NCBI GenBank assembly: GCA_002343075.1
Contig: DDRH01000010.1
Coordinates: forward strand, 177,102 to 241,101
DNA length: 64,000 nucleotides
From: Phycisphaerales bacterium UBA2421
Lineage (GTDB): Bacteria; Planctomycetota; Phycisphaerae; Tepidisphaerales; Tepidisphaeraceae
Direction: 5' to 3'
A program made the translations under genes and the position numbers. This document shows, in pieces, positions 9,969 through 17,525 of this stretch (positions are counted from its first letter, which is position 1; each line of letters begins with the position of its first letter). Under the pieces are notes generated by a model. It did no database searches. It was not told where the DNA came from and was given only the letters and a program-made list of their open reading frames with translations.

Positions 9969-11129
9969 TCAAAAGGCTCCAGGCGTATGACCGAAGCCGT
10001 CAGCTAGGGCGGCTCCAAGAATCTGCTCGCGAATTGGAACAAGCATTTCGCGACTGTGCGACCACAGAATTTCCTTTCGGTGCTGCAACTGACCAATCAC
10101 AATCCCGGGATGAACACCATTGACTTCGGCGAACTGAACAATTCGCTTCTTTGAATACAATGGACGCACACGCATGATGAATGAGTCAAGTTTCTCGCTC
10201 GGAATGAGATAGTTGGCGGCCTCGATATTCGTTCGCTCTTCCAACTCCGAAAGCGGTGTTGGTGGCTCATTCCCCTTGGAATCGCGGACAATGTCCGTAT
10301 CTACAGGAGCCTCATCGCGATTCTTTACGTGCACCAATTCATGAATTACGGTGTGCCAGAACGCGTCCATCCGATCGAATCGAAGAGACACCGCAACAAC
10401 GGGCGTTTCAGCATCGAGCCAGAACGCCGCACCGTCAATTCGGGTTTTCTGCAGATGTTCAACAACTACGAAGCGGACGCCAATCTCCGCGAGCATCGCA
10501 GGAACGTGACGTGTCGACTCCGGGTAGAGCGTGAGCTCTCTAAGACGCGGCAATAGCGACGTCAACCGCGACTCATCGTAACGCTTGGCCTGTATCGCCA
10601 TGGCCATCCGACGTGCGCGAAACAACCACGCTACTTCCGCCGTTGAAGACACGCCGTACTGCGACGACTTGCGAGCCGCGTACTTCAATTCGATCTGCTG
10701 AATGTCTTCCAATGTAGATACACTGAAAAAGGTCTTTATCTGCGATTCTAAGACGTCAATGTTATCCGAAGGCGTAATCCAGTTGCGGCGAATCATTTCG
10801 GACACAGGGGCAAGAGAATATATCTGTGCCCGACGCGACACATCTTCGGTCGATGGCGTTTTCGCCTTCCACAGTTGATAGGCGGATTCAAGATTCAGCC
10901 ACATTTCGGCTGATGTACCGAGTGCCGCACTTAACGCCTTCGCGGTATCTGGCGTGATTGATCGCTTACCCGAAATAATCTGATTGACGACTACCGCAGG
11001 TCGATTAAGAATCTTCGCGAAATCCACCTGCGTCCAGCCGCGAGACTCAATCTCGTCTCGAAGATATTCCCCAGGCGGGAAAGCTTCTGCCGGAACTCTG
11101 TTGCTCATGTCCTCACCCATACCATTCAT
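9969..11129 (-). CDS. higA: HigA antitoxin fused to an ImmA/IrrE-type metalloprotease
   Basis: A 386-residue two-domain protein. Residues 18-80 form a HigA-type XRE helix-turn-helix (GEYLRDEIESRGWTQVDFAK, then SGKRSITPDTAKALSAAL). The C-terminal half holds a zinc metalloprotease domain of the ImmA/IrrE (DUF955) group with HELVH at 263-267 and a downstream NIEAANYLIP glutamate. Known: HigA neutralises HigB and represses its own operon; ImmA-type proteases cleave repressors after stress. The start ATG shares one base with the higB stop (TGATG), giving tight coupling. Inferred: the protease could remove a repressor or the antitoxin itself when infection is sensed, which would link the toxin pair to the defence genes behind it. 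Confidence 0.9.
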   Translation of the reverse strand: MNGMGEDMSNRVPAEAFPPGEYLRDEIESRGWTQVDFAKILNRPAVVVNQIISGKRSITPDTAKALSAALGTSAEMWLNLESAYQLWKAKTPSTEDVSRRAQIYSLAPVSEMIRRNWITPSDNIDVLESQIKTFFSVSTLEDIQQIELKYAARKSSQYGVSSTAEVAWLFRARRMAMAIQAKRYDESRLTSLLPRLRELTLYPESTRHVPAMLAEIGVRFVVVEHLQKTRIDGAAFWLDAETPVVAVSLRFDRMDAFWHTVIHELVHVKNRDEAPVDTDIVRDSKGNEPPTPLSELEERTNIEAANYLIPSEKLDSFIMRVRPLYSKKRIVQFAEVNGVHPGIVIGQLQHRKEILWSHSREMLVPIREQILGAALADGFGHTPGAF

Positions 11130-11425
11130 CAGTGGTAATCCTCAATCGACACCACCACGACCACGTTCTTTGGCGAACTCGATTGAATCTCGACAATCAG
11201 TCGCCATTGGTCATTCAACCGCAGCGATCGCTGATGACTTCGACTGCCTTCCAGTTTCTTGAAACGAAGCGAGTTCATCTTGTAAAGATCTCGCTCATCC
11301 ACTGCGTTCCGAACAATGTTCACCACCTTTCGAAAGGCGCGCACGACAGCCACACCGTGCCCTCCATCGAAGTCCGGATCAGTTTCAATGCGGTCGAGGT
11401 CTGCGTTCGCGAACCGGACTTCCAT
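11129..11425 (-). CDS. higB: HigB-type mRNA interferase toxin
   Basis: A 98-residue RelE/HigB-fold toxin. Family features are the opening MEVRFANADLDRIETD, the central KLEGSRSHQRSLRLNDQWRL and the C-terminal VSIEDYH with its conserved His. Known role: ribosome-dependent mRNA cleavage held in check by HigA. The frame stays open further upstream to 11,545, but the ATG at 11,425 matches the family start and has GGAG nine bases ahead. The upstream stretch instead contains a palindrome and promoter-like boxes. It is the first gene of the minus-strand operon. Confidence 0.9.
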   Translation of the reverse strand: MEVRFANADLDRIETDPDFDGGHGVAVVRAFRKVVNIVRNAVDERDLYKMNSLRFKKLEGSRSHQRSLRLNDQWRLIVEIQSSSPKNVVVVVSIEDYH

Positions 11426-11484
11426 GCCGAACGACTCCAAATCTGCTGCGATGGTATCGAAATGCTCTGGAATGTCAATTAGCG

Positions 11485-11514
11485 AATATACGCTATCCGT
11501 ATATTTGACAGCAA
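11485..11514 (-). promoter_or_regulatory. Predicted higBA promoter with overlapping operator palindrome
   Basis: On the minus strand a TTGCTG box (11,514-11,509) is followed after 18 bp by TATATT (11,490-11,485). A perfect inverted repeat, AATATACG at 11,485-11,492 and CGTATATT at 11,498-11,505, separated by 5 bp, covers the -10 box. This layout fits autorepression by HigA. It lies 60 bp before the higB start. The same promoter would drive the whole defence operon. Prediction from sequence only. Confidence 0.6.
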
Positions 11515-11584
11515 GACCGTTTATAAAGACAGCGAATGAAGGCACTTAGAGTCATGTTTATCCACATCGATATTCTCAGGGTTT

Positions 11585-11592
11585 GCTATAAT
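11585..11592 (+). promoter_or_regulatory. Possible extended -10 promoter for the rep-par genes
   Basis: TATAAT at 11,587-11,592 is preceded by TGC, fitting an extended -10 element, 48 bp ahead of the RHH gene. I see no good -35 box. It would drive the RHH regulator, the Rep-like gene and parAB. Confidence 0.4.
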
Positions 11593-11639
11593 CTGCTAGA
11601 GGCTGCTGATCGCTAACGGCCAGCGGCCAAACAAAATCG

Positions 11640-11846
11640 ATGCCCAAATCATCCAAATCACGAGCACGGCTGTCAGTTGGCGTCAGCCTTGTGCCCGAGG
11701 TCGCGGAGTATCTTGACGAGATCGCAGCGAAGCTTAAAGCACCCAGAAGCTTCATCATCAACGCGATCATCAGCAAGTACGCCTCGACGACCGACAACCG
11801 CCACCTGATGCCGCTGGTCACGGATCAGTCGATTATCAACTTCTGA
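11640..11846 (+). CDS. Ribbon-helix-helix DNA-binding protein
   Basis: A 68-residue CopG/Arc-type regulator. The motif runs ARLSVGVSLVPEVAEYLDEI then FIINAIISKYA, the beta strand and two helices of an RHH fold. Such proteins usually control copy number or partition genes. It lies 7 bp ahead of the Rep-like gene and probably regulates the rep-par module. The start ATG at 11,640 is chosen because the RHH strand begins shortly after it. Confidence 0.75.
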   Translation: MPKSSKSRARLSVGVSLVPEVAEYLDEIAAKLKAPRSFIINAIISKYASTTDNRHLMPLVTDQSIINF

Positions 11847-11853
11847 TCACATC

Positions 11854-13104
11854 ATGCCTCGCCTCTCTCTCCCGCCGGGCCCGACGTTTCGCGGGTTTGC
11901 GTCGCCGACCGCGAACGTCACATGGACTCCGAACCAGTTCTTTGATGTATGCATGCGGCACAATCCGCTGGTTGTGATCCGACTTGTCGGATTCATGATT
12001 CGCAAGACTCAAGGGTGGTGTGATCGTCACGGCAATCCGCAACAGGAGACGATTCGCGTCTCGCTTTCCGACCTGACACGCCATGCCGGCATCAGTCGTT
12101 CGATGATCGGAAAGGCCGTCGCGATGGCGATAGATGGCCACTTTCTCCGCCGTGTCACGGATGCTCGGGCAAGTGCGTCGGGTCAGTCATCCGTTTCAGC
12201 AGAGTTCGAGTTGTGTTGGGACGAGCGGTCGGACTATCAGAAAGATCCCGCAAAGTTCAGAGGGTTCTTTGCCGGGGACGGCAACCGAACTTTCATTCCG
12301 AACGCCTACTTTGACAACTTGCTGCCGTGCGAAACGCTTGGCGTGGTTCGCGTCGTGGGATCAATCATTCGCTTCTCGATCGGATTCGTGAGCAAGCACG
12401 GCTTGCGTCGTCAAGAAACCGCACTCTCCTACTCCGATATTCATCGCTACGCCAAGATCAGCAACCCGAACACGTTGTCAGCTTCATTGCGGCTCGCGGT
12501 GGCATCCAACTACATCGAACGTGTCGAGAGCGGAATCTTCGACCCGAACGCAGGACGTGCGAGTCGCCCGAGTGTCTATCGACTCAAATGGCTTAGTCAG
12601 GCGGCAGAAGCGATAACCAGTACGAAAACCGTAGCGGGCACAGTGTCGCGAAATCGCCGGTCAGAAATCCGTAGCGGCACCAGTTCGATTTCCGTAGCGG
12701 CAGACCAGATCGATAACCGTAGCGGTATACAAAGTAGTAATACAAAGAAAACTAACAAACAGGACGAGCAGTTTGCTGTGACCTTTGAAAGGTTGAAGAA
12801 GGAAGGGTTCGATCAGACCGCGGCCGAAGCGATCGCGGCACGCTGGTCGTTCGATTGCGTGGAGCGACAAATCAACTGGTTGCCGTTGCGTCATCCGTCG
12901 ACAAACCGACTCGGCATGTTGCGAAAGGCAATTGAGCAGGACTGGGCAGCACCATCAACCCGCACGAAAAGGGTTGAACTACGCGAGAGCAGCTTGGATG
13001 GTCGATCCTCGGTACGCAGTTTCCGCGAACTGGCCTTCGAACGATTCGGCAAGTCGGGTAAACCCGACTCCGCGGCTCAACAGGTAACTCCCACAACGCC
13101 ATGA
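11854..13104 (+). CDS. Rep-like protein with two tandem winged-helix domains
   Basis: A 416-residue protein likely to start replication of the element. Residues about 21-122 and 144-246 are two copies of the same domain. Each has a PN-x-x-FD start, an arginine-rich helix (VIRLVGFMIR and VVRVVGSIIR), a shared HG-x-x-x-QET motif, then a helix-turn-helix (TRHAGISRSM and HRYAKISNPN). The architecture recalls phage replication protein O and plasmid Rep winged-helix proteins. The rest is a polar linker and a small C-terminal helical region. The parA start overlaps its stop by 4 bp (ATGA), the order expected for rep-parA-parB. Rep function is inferred. Confidence 0.7.
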   Translation: MPRLSLPPGPTFRGFASPTANVTWTPNQFFDVCMRHNPLVVIRLVGFMIRKTQGWCDRHGNPQQETIRVSLSDLTRHAGISRSMIGKAVAMAIDGHFLRRVTDARASASGQSSVSAEFELCWDERSDYQKDPAKFRGFFAGDGNRTFIPNAYFDNLLPCETLGVVRVVGSIIRFSIGFVSKHGLRRQETALSYSDIHRYAKISNPNTLSASLRLAVASNYIERVESGIFDPNAGRASRPSVYRLKWLSQAAEAITSTKTVAGTVSRNRRSEIRSGTSSISVAADQIDNRSGIQSSNTKKTNKQDEQFAVTFERLKKEGFDQTAAEAIAARWSFDCVERQINWLPLRHPSTNRLGMLRKAIEQDWAAPSTRTKRVELRESSLDGRSSVRSFRELAFERFGKSGKPDSAAQQVTPTTP

Positions 13105-13934
13105 AAACGATCGTCGTTTCAAATGCCAAGGGTGGTTGTGGAAAAAGCACGATCGCGATGAACCTGTCGACCTTTTTTGCACGCGAGGGAAAGCGAACCC
13201 TACTGATCGATATGGACAGCCAAAGTCAACTGACTCAATGGCTCGATGCAGGAAACGGATTCGATGTCGAAATGACCCTTTACCCCGCGTTGCAGGGAAG
13301 TGTCCCCATCGAGTCCGTCATCCAGCAGACGCAGTACGCCAATCTTCGATTCATCGCATCCACCTTGGAGCTCGAATCGCTGGGTCGCGAAATGACAGAC
13401 CGGGTCGGTTACGAATCGACACTCGCGATGATGTTGCCTCAGCTGGCCTCGGACTTCGATTACATTGTCATTGATAGCCCAAACCAGCTAAGTCCGATTC
13501 AAGCCAACGCCATCGTACCCGCCGACCTCATTGTCGTTCCGATCGATGGAACAAAGGCGGTTCGCAGCTATGCACATCTGTTTAAGCTTCTCTATCGACT
13601 CAGGCCTGACCACGACAATCTCGTGATGCACGTGTTGTCCGATGTCTCCCGTCAGCCGATCGTTCGCGAGCGAACCATCGCGATGCTCAAGCTTTTTGGA
13701 TTGCACAACGCTGACACGGAGATCCGAACGTGCCCCTTTCTCGCGACCGTAGATGAGAATGGGGCCAACATTTTTGAGTACGCCCCGCAGTCCAATGGAG
13801 CCAAAGACATCGCCGCCCTGGGGAGGGAAGTGTTCGCCCGACTCGACCCGCCCGAAATGCTGCTGCTCAATGCACCAAAGGGAAACAACACACTCATATC
13901 AAGTAACTCACCACATCATGAACAAACCAATTGA
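13101..13934 (+). CDS. parA: ParA family partition ATPase
   Basis: A 277-residue ParA/Soj-like ATPase. The deviant Walker A KGGCGKST is at residues 10-17, and the A' motif LLIDMDSQSQLTQW comes about 35 residues later. The Walker B-like stretch YIVIDSPNQL is near residue 120. Known role: an ATP-driven gradient on the nucleoid that moves ParB-bound DNA. The start overlaps the Rep-like gene by 4 bp and the end overlaps parB by 17 bp, so the three are coupled. Confidence 0.93.
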   Translation: MKTIVVSNAKGGCGKSTIAMNLSTFFAREGKRTLLIDMDSQSQLTQWLDAGNGFDVEMTLYPALQGSVPIESVIQQTQYANLRFIASTLELESLGREMTDRVGYESTLAMMLPQLASDFDYIVIDSPNQLSPIQANAIVPADLIVVPIDGTKAVRSYAHLFKLLYRLRPDHDNLVMHVLSDVSRQPIVRERTIAMLKLFGLHNADTEIRTCPFLATVDENGANIFEYAPQSNGAKDIAALGREVFARLDPPEMLLLNAPKGNNTLISSNSPHHEQTN

Positions 13935-14748
13935 ACGCCTGACGCCGATGGAACTGGCACGTCGGGCATCCTCTGACGCCGACCAGAAGAAGCGGGGAAG
14001 ACTGATCGTCCCTCTGGCTGATCTTCGCGAAGACCCTCGAAACGAGCGTCGCACCTATGCCGGGCTGGATGAACTTACCGCGTCCATCAAGTCTGTCGGC
14101 CTGATCGAACCGATCACGGTGACGCCGATCGCTGCGGTGCCCGGAAAGTTCCAGATCATCACGGGACACCGGCGATACCGTGCGGCAGTTGCTGCCGGCC
14201 TGAAGCAGGTCGAGATCCTGATCCGAGAGCCGATGGATGAGCTGAATCGCCGAACACAATCCATCATCAGCAACGTACAGCGTGAGGATGTCAATCCGAT
14301 CGAGATGGCCGAGGCGTTAAGGCTGATGCTCGACGAGCATCCAGAACTCGAAACACAGGCAGACCTTGCGAAAATGATTGGGAAGGACAAACGCTGGCTC
14401 AGCGGGATGCTGCAACTTCTGCGTCTTCCAGCCGACGTACGCCAAACGCTTCGATCGGCGAAAGAGACGATTTCGTACGATCCGATGATCCGAATCGCTC
14501 GCATCACTGAACCCACTGTTCAACGTGAAATGGTCGATCTGTTGCTGTCTGGTGCAAACCAAACCACGATTCGCCAGCGGATCGCGGAGCGGGCGTCTAA
14601 AGGAGAGTCCTCACCCGCCCTAAAACCGAAACGCAAGTTCGACACTGACGCAGGTGTGGTCATTATCGTGCAAAGTCTGTCTCGACGTTTGACGCGGGAA
14701 CAGATTGTCGATGGCTTGGAACAGGCGTTGGATGCAGCCAACCAGTAG
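13918..14748 (+). CDS. parB: ParB family centromere-binding protein
   Basis: A 276-residue ParB-like protein beginning at ATG 13,918. The N-terminal nuclease-like domain contains IVPLADLREDPRNERR, GLDELTASIKSVGLIEPI and the CTP-binding motif GHRRYRAA. It is followed by NVQREDVNPIEMAEAL and a helix-turn-helix around residues 145-175. Known: ParB binds parS and CTP, spreads and activates ParA. The centromere for this pair is not identified in the window. Confidence 0.92.
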   Translation: MNKPIERLTPMELARRASSDADQKKRGRLIVPLADLREDPRNERRTYAGLDELTASIKSVGLIEPITVTPIAAVPGKFQIITGHRRYRAAVAAGLKQVEILIREPMDELNRRTQSIISNVQREDVNPIEMAEALRLMLDEHPELETQADLAKMIGKDKRWLSGMLQLLRLPADVRQTLRSAKETISYDPMIRIARITEPTVQREMVDLLLSGANQTTIRQRIAERASKGESSPALKPKRKFDTDAGVVIIVQSLSRRLTREQIVDGLEQALDAANQ

Positions 14749-15055
14749 CCGTGACGATGCGATTGGCGTCGCTCAAAACGGCTCAACGTGGCCCTGAAAT
14801 CGCCGCCATGTCGGGAAATAACTATTGTGCGACGTACAGAACGATATCTGTACCCCGTCACACCGGAATCGAAGCCCGATCCGACAACGCACTTCACGAA
14901 ATGAGTGTCAAGGAAAAAACTTCCGGGCAAGTCATACCGCGCGGCCCCGCGCGGGCTTGATCGATGGCGTCAATCATCACGTTGTCAGAGGTGTCAGAAA
15001 AGCCGCGTTAGAATCCACCTGCCGCGTGGTTTGCGGCAGAAAGGAGTATGCAACG
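14749..15055. other. Gene-poor stretch after parB
   Basis: About 300 bp between parB and the next small gene. A frame of some 69 codons opens near 14,751, but it has no ribosome-binding site and a composition unlike its neighbours, so I do not call it. The segment may hold the promoter of the downstream gene or a parS site, but I see no clear repeat. Confidence 0.4.
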
Positions 15056-15265
15056 ATGGCAAGCAAAGAACAAATCCGTGCATGGGAACGCGAAGGAGCA
15101 AGACGAGTCGCCAATGGCGATTCGCCATGCTCCACCACAGCTGCATTGTTCGGAAGTGGCGAGAAGCAAGCCGCACTTGAACGCGGCGGTGCTCACGCCG
15201 CAGAGCGTATTCATCAGCAACAGCTGAATGACATCGCTCAGAAAGCAGCCCGCGATCGGAAGTAG
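15056..15265 (+). CDS. Small hypothetical protein
   Basis: A 69-residue basic and polar protein (starts MASKEQIRAWEREGARRVAN, ends in IAQKAARDRK). A strong ribosome-binding site (AAAGGAG) stands 8 bases ahead of the ATG at 15,056, and a terminator follows at 15,303. No family is recognised. The composition suggests a cytosolic, helical protein. Confidence 0.6.
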   Translation: MASKEQIRAWEREGARRVANGDSPCSTTAALFGSGEKQAALERGGAHAAERIHQQQLNDIAQKAARDRK

Positions 15266-15302
15266 TGATCGCAAACGATACGAGAGTTCCGTCGCACCAA
15301 TG

Positions 15303-15335
15303 ACAACCGCCCCTCGTGAGGGGCGGTTGTTCTTT
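15303..15335 (+). terminator. Rho-independent terminator
   Basis: An 11-bp perfect stem (ACAACCGCCCC with its complement) around a 6-base loop is followed by TCTTT. It sits 38 bp after the small gene ending at 15,265. The stem is also usable on the other strand. Confidence 0.8.
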
Positions 15336-15399
15336 GGCAGTCGCTTACCCGCCCTGCAGGTGCGAGTGCGATGCCACCTGTTGGAGAGATGGGAATCAA

Positions 15400-15432
15400 A
15401 CACCGCCAAGCTGTGCTGGCGGTGTCTTGTTT
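15400..15432. terminator. Bidirectional terminator between convergent genes
   Basis: A 9-bp perfect stem (ACACCGCCA with its complement) and an 8-base loop, followed on the + strand by CTTGTTT. On the minus strand it lies 11 bp after the stop of the gene at 15,443-15,817. Confidence 0.6.
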
Positions 15433-15442
15433 GGGCCTGATT

Positions 15443-15817
15443 TTAGTCGAACAGGCTGGACGTGGTGTTGACCGGTTGATCTTGTTCCACCGGCTGCGTA
15501 GTGCGGATTGAACCAAACCGATTTTCGGCGAAATGACGATACGCGAGTTTGAGGAATAGCAGATCGCGGGCAAGGCACCAGCGAACCGCGTCCGACCAGC
15601 CAGGCGGGGCCTGCTGCAGAACCGCCTCCAGACGGTTGGACTCCAGTTCCTCGCGTGCGATCAAGTCGCCATTCCACTGAGAGGCACTGCAGCCTGATCC
15701 GCTTTCAAGGCGACGAACTTCACAATCAATCCGCGGCACTTCATCGTCAATCACTGCTTGACTCACGACATAGTCGCACGGTTGGAATCGCCGTGCGTGG
15801 ATACGACGGTACTGCAT
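15443..15817 (-). CDS. Hypothetical protein
   Basis: A 124-residue protein of unknown function. A clean ribosome-binding site (TAAGGAGAAGCT) precedes the ATG at 15,817. It contains WSDAVRWCLARDLLFLKLAY, a probable amphipathic helix, and no signal peptide. Its promoter would lie in the hairpin-rich region to the right. No domain is recognised. Confidence 0.6.
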   Translation of the reverse strand: MQYRRIHARRFQPCDYVVSQAVIDDEVPRIDCEVRRLESGSGCSASQWNGDLIAREELESNRLEAVLQQAPPGWSDAVRWCLARDLLFLKLAYRHFAENRFGSIRTTQPVEQDQPVNTTSSLFD

Positions 15818-16036
15818 AGCTTCTCCTTATGAGTTGGAAGTGGTGTCGCTCTGATCGGCGACAAAGGACTACTGTCCTTTAGACTAGCACGACCCACTGC
15901 AAGCGATGGCGGCCGGAGGGCATTGTGCCGAAACGGGGCCCACATGGCTGTCGGCGATCGCTAGCAACGCCCCTTACCACGCCCCTCACCACCAGGTGAG
16001 GGGTACGCTTCTGACGAAACCCATACAAGACAACGG
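15818..16036. other. Intergenic leader region with two strong hairpins
   Basis: No credible coding frame. It contains a 7-bp hairpin at 15,863-15,880 (AAAGGAC, loop TACT) and a 9-bp hairpin at 15,982-16,003 (CCCCTCACC, loop ACCA). It must also carry the promoter of the minus-strand gene ending at 15,443. It merges into the larger structured region to the right. Confidence 0.5.
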
Positions 16037-16426
16037 GTTGTGTGCGGGTTGTCGGGCCTAATCGGCCCCGACTCCTGCCGGTTCCGGCCTCTCTATCTAG
16101 AGGCCGCTCCGCCACACTGTGCATAAAGGACAGCACGTCCTTCACGGTGTGGCTCCGGCCATCGTCCCGATCCACTGATCGGGACTCGCCATCCCGAAGT
16201 TTCGGGATGGCCGCGGGGTCGCGTGGTCGGCGATCACTCGCCTTCACCCACTACCCTGCATCGCCAAATGGCGACACACACTCTGGCAAAGCCGACGTGC
16301 TCGCGGGCGTCACCACCGGCAGGAGTCGGGGCCGATCGATTCCGTCACCGGAATCGCCGCCACGACAACCCGCACACGAACGGGGTCGCGGGAGCGAGAA
16401 GCGTGACCCATCGTCGCTGTCGATGG
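16037..16426 (+). ncRNA. Candidate large structured RNA or transfer/replication origin
   Basis: A non-coding segment with nested long-range pairing. Outer stem P1: 16,040-16,054 with 16,363-16,377, 15 bp perfect. Inner stem P2: 16,061-16,082 with 16,315-16,336, 22 bp perfect. Inside P2 are local hairpins at 16,085-16,106, 16,111-16,153 (compound), 16,164-16,185, 16,188-16,211, 16,229-16,242 and 16,261-16,274. Between the P2 and P1 right arms is an 8-bp hairpin at 16,337-16,356; another follows at 16,408-16,426. Two positions form U-G pairs only if the + strand is transcribed (16,118 with 16,146; 16,039 with 16,378). The next gene starts at 16,508. It may be a large regulatory RNA, or oriT/oriV DNA. 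Confidence 0.6.
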
Positions 16427-16507
16427 AACAGAATCACACAACCAGACGTCCCGCCAGCGTGACTCGGTACCCTCAACCGCAAGAAGGCCAACGTGTTAAA
16501 ATGAGGC

Positions 16508-17470
16508 ATGAGTGTGAACAGTCAACCCCGACCAGCAAACCCGCAGCGACATCGTCGACGAGAGCGGCGACTGTCAGTGATCGTCACCGAACGAGACGTC
16601 TTGATCCTGCGAGAGCTTTTTGACAGTCGAATCTTGACCACTGCCCAACTGTCCGACATTCACTTTGACGGCAAACTTGCGGCGGCCAAGCAGCGGCTTT
16701 ATCTGCTAAAGAGGGCAAAGCTGATCGTGGGTCGATCGCGTACGTCTCCAGCAGAACCTGAACCGCTCAAGCTCACGCGACACGGATTCGATTGGCTTCG
16801 CACCAACGGGGCGATCAATGACTTCCCTCGATTGACCTGGGCGTCGATGCGATTGCGGCTCGCAGTCTCGAATCTCACCATTCGGCATGAATTGGAGGTC
16901 GGTGCTGTCAAAGCCGCGATCCACCGACATGTTCGGGGGAGGACTGGAATGAGAATCCGGAAGTTCGTCACGTGGCCTCGCCTGTTACGTTTTGCCAATC
17001 CAGACGGCCGATCGGCCCAACGCTTTGTCTCACCAGACGGATTTTTCCGAGTGGTGTTCCAGTCGCTTTCGGACTCTTTGGTTACGGCTGAGGCGATTCA
17101 GTACGACGCATTTCTCGAAGTGGATCGCGGGACAGAAACGATTGGACGCATCACCCAACGTGCTGTCGCTTATCTCCAGCACTACAAGTCGGGTGCGTAC
17201 GCTAAGCGAAATGGTGGCGATCCCGCGAAGCCACAACTGTTCCCGTTCCGAGTGTGCTGGACATTCCCGAGCCGCTCGCGGCTTCGCAACTTTGCGGACG
17301 CATGCCGCCGCATGAATCCGCCGATTCTTAAAACACAGTGGCTTGCCACACACGAAGATGTCATCTCCGATCCTCTCGGCCCGATCTGGATACGTCCGGG
17401 CGATACCGATGACAGCGTTCGCCACTCGCTCATCGCGACGCAGATCAACCCGCAACATCAGACGGCATGA
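16508..17470 (+). CDS. Replication-relaxation family protein
   Basis: A 320-residue protein of the replication-relaxation family. The N-terminal winged helix is visible as VIVTERDVLILRELFDSRIL, TTAQLSDIHF and AAKQRLYLLKRAKLI. The C-terminal half has the family's beta-rich core (YDAFLEVDRGTETIGRITQR) and a central tyrosine-rich region. Known: this family is common in conjugative elements and large plasmids, next to primase and TraD-like genes; the name comes from proposed roles in replication and relaxation. It directly follows the structured non-coding region, which would fit a protein acting on that DNA or a transcript leader that controls it. Confidence 0.8.
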   Translation: MSVNSQPRPANPQRHRRRERRLSVIVTERDVLILRELFDSRILTTAQLSDIHFDGKLAAAKQRLYLLKRAKLIVGRSRTSPAEPEPLKLTRHGFDWLRTNGAINDFPRLTWASMRLRLAVSNLTIRHELEVGAVKAAIHRHVRGRTGMRIRKFVTWPRLLRFANPDGRSAQRFVSPDGFFRVVFQSLSDSLVTAEAIQYDAFLEVDRGTETIGRITQRAVAYLQHYKSGAYAKRNGGDPAKPQLFPFRVCWTFPSRSRLRNFADACRRMNPPILKTQWLATHEDVISDPLGPIWIRPGDTDDSVRHSLIATQINPQHQTA

Positions 17471-17479
17471 CTCGGAGGA

Positions 17480-17515
17480 AAAAGGCCGACCCCTGTTGTG
17501 GGAATCGGCCTTCAA
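17480..17515. terminator. Bidirectional terminator
   Basis: An 8-bp stem (17,482-17,489 with 17,505-17,512, AAGGCCGA and its complement) between two convergent genes, flanked by an A-run on the left and TTC on the right. It fits termination in both directions. Confidence 0.7.
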
Positions 17516-17525
17516 AAGCTTCAGG

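Noticed and set aside
11426..11545. An N-terminal extension of HigB to a GTG at 11,545
   Set aside because: The family start matches the ATG at 11,425 with its own ribosome-binding site, and the extension contains the promoter-like palindrome.
14751..14960. A 69-codon frame directly after parB
   Set aside because: It has no ribosome-binding site and no recognisable domain.
15818..16507. A CRISPR array, considered because of the many short repeats
   Set aside because: The repeats are different inverted pairs, not a direct repeat with regular spacers; I saw no CRISPR array anywhere in the window.
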